Positions 33,287 through 35,737 of a stretch of 35,737 bases of DNA are shown here, piece after piece. The stretch's first letter is position 1. Each line of letters opens with the position of its first letter. This DNA comes from Eubacteriaceae bacterium. Its GTDB lineage: Bacteria; Bacillota; Clostridia; Eubacteriales; Anaerofustaceae. The translations under genes were made by a program, and so were the position numbers. The notes beneath the pieces are model-generated. The model worked only from the letters and a program-made list of their open reading frames with translations. It was not told the DNA's origin and made no database searches. The DNA is taken from positions 1-35,737 of the forward strand of contig JAAYHF010000045.1 of NCBI GenBank assembly GCA_012727485.1, written 5' to 3'.

Positions 33287-34855
33287 TTAATCCTTTTCTC
33301 CTTTAGTTCCTTTTTCGGCCATGGCCTTTTCCAGCTTGGCTATCAGCGAACGCAAAACCCCGGCGGCATATTTTTTCATGGCCTGACTGCTTTTGAAGAA
33401 GGGAACGCTTCGCCGCAGATACTCCGCAAAGGCATCTACCAAATTGCGCTCCGAAACCTCATAAATATTGAAAGGGGAGGCGTTCATGGCGAGTATGGCG
33501 CAATGCCCCTCCTTCACATATACCATGGTGGGGTCCCTGTCCTCCGCCCTTCGGAAGGCGACATTATAATTTTGAGTATGCTCCAAAAGATAGAGAATAC
33601 TCTTTAGCTGGGCAAGATAGCCCGAGGGGGTGTAAAACTGCGGGGATATGCCCAAAGCGCCCGCGGCGGGAATGGGAACTTTCCCTTCCGTAATTTCCGA
33701 AACCTCCGCCAAGCGGATTATATCCGTAAACCTGTATTCCTCAAGGGTTTCCTTGAAATATCTGTATCTTTGAGCGAAGGTGGAAAGAAATAACTGCTTT
33801 TCGCGGGGTGAGGCGGCTTTCAGCGAGTTGGCGGCTTCCCAGGGGAGGGTGATGAAGGAAAGCTCACCGCTTCGTTGTATGCACTCGGCGGGGAAGCTTT
33901 CGAAATTAATCATGGCTTTGTGCATCGCTTCGGAATCCCTCAGCGCCCCGTATACCTTCATTATGGGCTCGCAAAGGGAAAGATATTTTTCGAATTGCTC
34001 CTTTATGGCCCCTGTCACCTTTTCTTCGGTGGTGAAAAAAGTGGGCGTCTCCTCGGTTATCACCCCTCCCACGGAAAAGGCGAATATGGCCGCGGGGCAA
34101 TCCGCCTGAAGTATCGTCACCCTGTTGAGGTTATCCCGCATTCTTTTATAATAATAGGAAGCGGCTTTGCCCGTCATATAAAGGGGAAACCAACGGTTCA
34201 GGGAATCGAAGGCCTGATCCATGTCCCTTATGGGGGCGGCTATCCTCCTGAAAAAGCAACCCTTTTGCGCCAAGGCCGCCATGGTGCTTTGAAGCTGTTG
34301 CGAATAACCGGGAGATTGGGTCACCCAATCCATTTCCTCATCGGAAAGCACATTTATTACATAGCCTTTCCCCCGGCTCAATACATGGTCCAAAAAGGTA
34401 CTCACCGCCTCCCGCCGCCCCTGATTGCCGTAAAAGGCGAGAAAACCGCCCTTTTGCGCGGGTGCGGGGGAAAGGACTTCCGCAGGGGGCTTTTCGTTTG
34501 GGGCAACTGAGGAAAATTGCCTCAAAAAATCCTCCGCCCGCCTTGAAACCGCGTCCGGGGAGGAAGAAGCGAGCCATTCGCATATCAGCCCGGTCAGCTC
34601 CTGCTCGTCTGCGGCATTTTTCATCGCCTCGTTATCGGCGGAATGGGCCAAAGCCTCCCTTTGCAAAGCGCCTGTGCATCTTTGGGCGAAAAAGCGGGAT
34701 ATTATCATAAGGCTTTCCCTGTTTTTCGGCGTGTCCCTCCTGCCTCGGCGCATTTTGCTTATCTGCGGCGCGGTTACGCTCAAGGCCTCCGCCAAATCCT
34801 TGCCCCGGGCGGCGGTAAGTTCAAATAATATGTTCAGTTTTTCATCGAATTGCAT
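33287..34855 (-). CDS. HTH-domain transcriptional regulator with large uncharacterised C-terminal region
   Basis: A 522-residue protein. An N-terminal helix-turn-helix of XRE type is seen in GKDLAEALSVTAPQISKMRRG (about 18-38). A helical linker with Ala/Pro-rich stretches (110-135) follows, then a mixed alpha/beta region to residue 510 that I do not recognise; segments such as FLAFYGNQGRREAVSTFLDHV (about 139-158) suggest a sensing or binding domain. The length is far beyond a simple XRE repressor. ATG at 34855 has only weak purines upstream, and the nearer of two promoters would start transcription almost at the ATG, so a leaderless message is possible. It heads an operon with the VOC gene and the hydrolase remnant, and is divergent from the surface-protein gene it may regulate. 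Confidence 0.72.
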   Translation of the reverse strand: MQFDEKLNILFELTAARGKDLAEALSVTAPQISKMRRGRRDTPKNRESLMIISRFFAQRCTGALQREALAHSADNEAMKNAADEQELTGLICEWLASSSPDAVSRRAEDFLRQFSSVAPNEKPPAEVLSPAPAQKGGFLAFYGNQGRREAVSTFLDHVLSRGKGYVINVLSDEEMDWVTQSPGYSQQLQSTMAALAQKGCFFRRIAAPIRDMDQAFDSLNRWFPLYMTGKAASYYYKRMRDNLNRVTILQADCPAAIFAFSVGGVITEETPTFFTTEEKVTGAIKEQFEKYLSLCEPIMKVYGALRDSEAMHKAMINFESFPAECIQRSGELSFITLPWEAANSLKAASPREKQLFLSTFAQRYRYFKETLEEYRFTDIIRLAEVSEITEGKVPIPAAGALGISPQFYTPSGYLAQLKSILYLLEHTQNYNVAFRRAEDRDPTMVYVKEGHCAILAMNASPFNIYEVSERNLVDAFAEYLRRSVPFFKSSQAMKKYAAGVLRSLIAKLEKAMAEKGTKGEKD

Positions 34856-34861
34856 AATCGC

Positions 34862-34890
34862 TTTATACGACCTTTTATCAATATTTTCAA
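34862..34890 (-). promoter_or_regulatory. Proximal promoter of the HTH regulator operon
   Basis: Minus strand TTGAAA (34890-34885), 17-base spacer, TATAAA (34867-34862). The transcript start would fall at about 34855, the first base of the start codon. Confidence 0.6.
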
Positions 34891-34894
34891 AATT

Positions 34895-34923
34895 ATTTTA
34901 CCATAAATATTACCCTTCGGCAA
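34895..34923 (-). promoter_or_regulatory. Distal promoter of the HTH regulator operon
   Basis: Minus strand TTGCCG (34923-34918), 17-base spacer, TAAAAT (34900-34895) preceded by TGG, an extended -10. Confidence 0.55.
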
Positions 34924-34938
34924 CATTAAAAGAAAGGG

Positions 34939-34960
34939 TTATTACCCAAAAAGGTAATAA
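34939..34960. promoter_or_regulatory. Palindromic operator candidate between divergent promoters
   Basis: TTATTACC (34939-34946) and GGTAATAA (34953-34960) are perfect inverted 8-mers with a 6-base spacer. ATTACCC is repeated at 34909-34915, inside the distal minus-strand promoter. The placement between the two divergent promoters fits a binding site for the HTH regulator. Confidence 0.5.
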
Positions 34961-34966
34961 TAGAAC

Positions 34967-34994
34967 TTGTTTTAATAAGCACAATAATTAAAAT
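34967..34994 (+). promoter_or_regulatory. Promoter of the surface-protein gene
   Basis: TTGTTT (34967-34972), 16-base spacer, TAAAAT (34989-34994), seven bases beyond the palindrome. The leader to the start codon would be about 140 bases. Confidence 0.5.
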
Positions 34995-35140
34995 ATAAGA
35001 TGTGAGCTTATCTAATGCCGATCTTTTAAGGCGCTTGCAAAGGTTTTTTTACGGATTTCTTTAAACTTATGTAAAAAGAAGAATAAGCAAACCCCGCAAA
35101 ACAAGAAGGAACATTACCTAAAAAAACAAAGGAGAGCGAA

Positions 35141-35737
35141 GTGAAGCGAAACAGTGCAAACCGCAGGAAACATTCGAACATATTCAGTTTGAAAACGCTG
35201 TTGATTGCCGCTTTGGTTTGCTTGGTTTTTTTGCCGGCGGGGGAGGTGGGGGCGGCGGATCCCATTACCTTTGACTTGGCAAAAGGTCCCGTTTCGATAA
35301 CGGCCGAGGGATATACCGGCTATTCTTCAGATTGGTCATCGGGGGGAGCTGATCTCGACGGTTTATACAATGCCGCAAATAAATATATTGTTACTCAAAG
35401 CGATCCCTTAACCGCAACAACGAATACCATTTCTGTTTCCGGTGCGGGTAGCTTTGATATTACGCTTTATGGTGTGAATATATCCGGAAGTGGTAGCAAT
35501 TCCGTTACGACTACGACCGGCGTCAGTATTTTAATTAATGCAACCAATACAGATACGAATGTAACCCTGCGGCTGAGCGGCACGAACACCATACAAAGAC
35601 TGCATTATCACGGTAGCGGCTCTCTCACCATAACCGATGCAGAAGGCGACGGCTCCTCAAGAGGAGCGCTTATCGCCACATCGGCAGGTACAAGCGATAA
35701 TTGGGGAGCGGCCATCGGCGGGACAGACGATCATGAC
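35141..35737 (+). CDS. Secreted Ser/Thr-rich surface protein (3' truncated by the window)
   Basis: A frame open to the window end (199 codons) starting at GTG 35141, with AAAGGAG six bases upstream. The start is basic (KRNSANRRKH), followed by a hydrophobic core (about 20-33) and LPAGEVGAA, a likely signal peptidase site near residue 39. The mature part is rich in Ser, Thr, Gly and Asn, with beta-strand-like segments (TISVSGAGSFDITLYGVNIS, TLRLSGTNTI, SGSLTITDAEG) and NWGAAIGG at the end. That GAAIGG pattern is common in large Firmicute surface proteins made of repeated beta strands. Adhesion or carbohydrate binding is possible but not shown. Anchoring cannot be judged without the C-terminus. 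Confidence 0.75.
   Translation, partial: MKRNSANRRKHSNIFSLKTLLIAALVCLVFLPAGEVGAADPITFDLAKGPVSITAEGYTGYSSDWSSGGADLDGLYNAANKYIVTQSDPLTATTNTISVSGAGSFDITLYGVNISGSGSNSVTTTTGVSILINATNTDTNVTLRLSGTNTIQRLHYHGSGSLTITDAEGDGSSRGALIATSAGTSDNWGAAIGGTDDHD

Noticed and set aside
33875-34510. Plus-strand coding frame of 211 residues
   Set aside because: Antisense to the HTH regulator gene, with low-complexity shadow composition.

Overview
The window looks like chromosomal DNA of a low-to-moderate GC Firmicute, probably an uncultured or poorly described Clostridia relative. The grounds are family-level: strong AGGAGG-type ribosome binding sites, GTG and TTG starts, a BceRSAB-type module, an ECF transporter S component, a DUF3842 protein, an XpaC-like protein and a NusG-like specialised antiterminator. 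I saw no rRNA, tRNA, CRISPR array, prophage or complete transposon. The one recombinase is a lone small serine recombinase. Intergenic regions are long (300-1000 bases) and rich in short repeats, palindromes and partial duplications.

Layout. Positions 1-497 hold the 3' part of an isoprenylcysteine-methyltransferase-like membrane protein. Positions 880-5428 are a response regulator, a sensor kinase and a two-gene ABC module of the peptide-antibiotic sensing and resistance type, closed by a strong terminator. Positions 5815-11222 carry scattered single genes: a PIN/NYN-like nuclease, DUF3842, an ECF S component with a long structured leader, a YwaF-like membrane protein and an XpaC-like protein. 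Positions 11787-16162 hold a cyclase-family protein, a nitroreductase and a reverse-strand UvrA-like ABC ATPase fused in frame to a TrmO (TsaA) domain. Positions 17247-25077 form a tight peptide-use operon: aminopeptidase P-like M24 peptidase, OppB, OppC, OppD, OppF, OppA lipoprotein and M42 aminopeptidase, with a clear promoter and terminator. Positions 25815-27469 hold a NusG paralogue, a VOC protein and a phosphoglycosyl transferase, which looks like the head of an exopolysaccharide locus with no other sugar genes following. Then come a serine recombinase (reverse), a sigma-like/transmembrane/cyclophilin fusion (reverse), a membrane-anchored beta-lactamase-fold serine hydrolase, and a reverse operon of an HTH regulator, a VOC protein and a 5' remnant of an isochorismatase-type hydrolase. 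The window ends inside a secreted surface protein that starts at 35141.

How the parts work together. The peptide operon is the clearest unit: OppA-BCDF imports oligopeptides and two cytoplasmic metallopeptidases of different specificity degrade them. The Bce-type module would sense and counter cell-wall-active peptides. The most unusual observations are the UvrA-TrmO fusion, the sigma-like/cyclophilin membrane protein, the elaborate hairpin leader before the ECF S component, two clusters of short palindromic sites, and intergenic repeat families shared between distant gaps. None has been tested by database search here.
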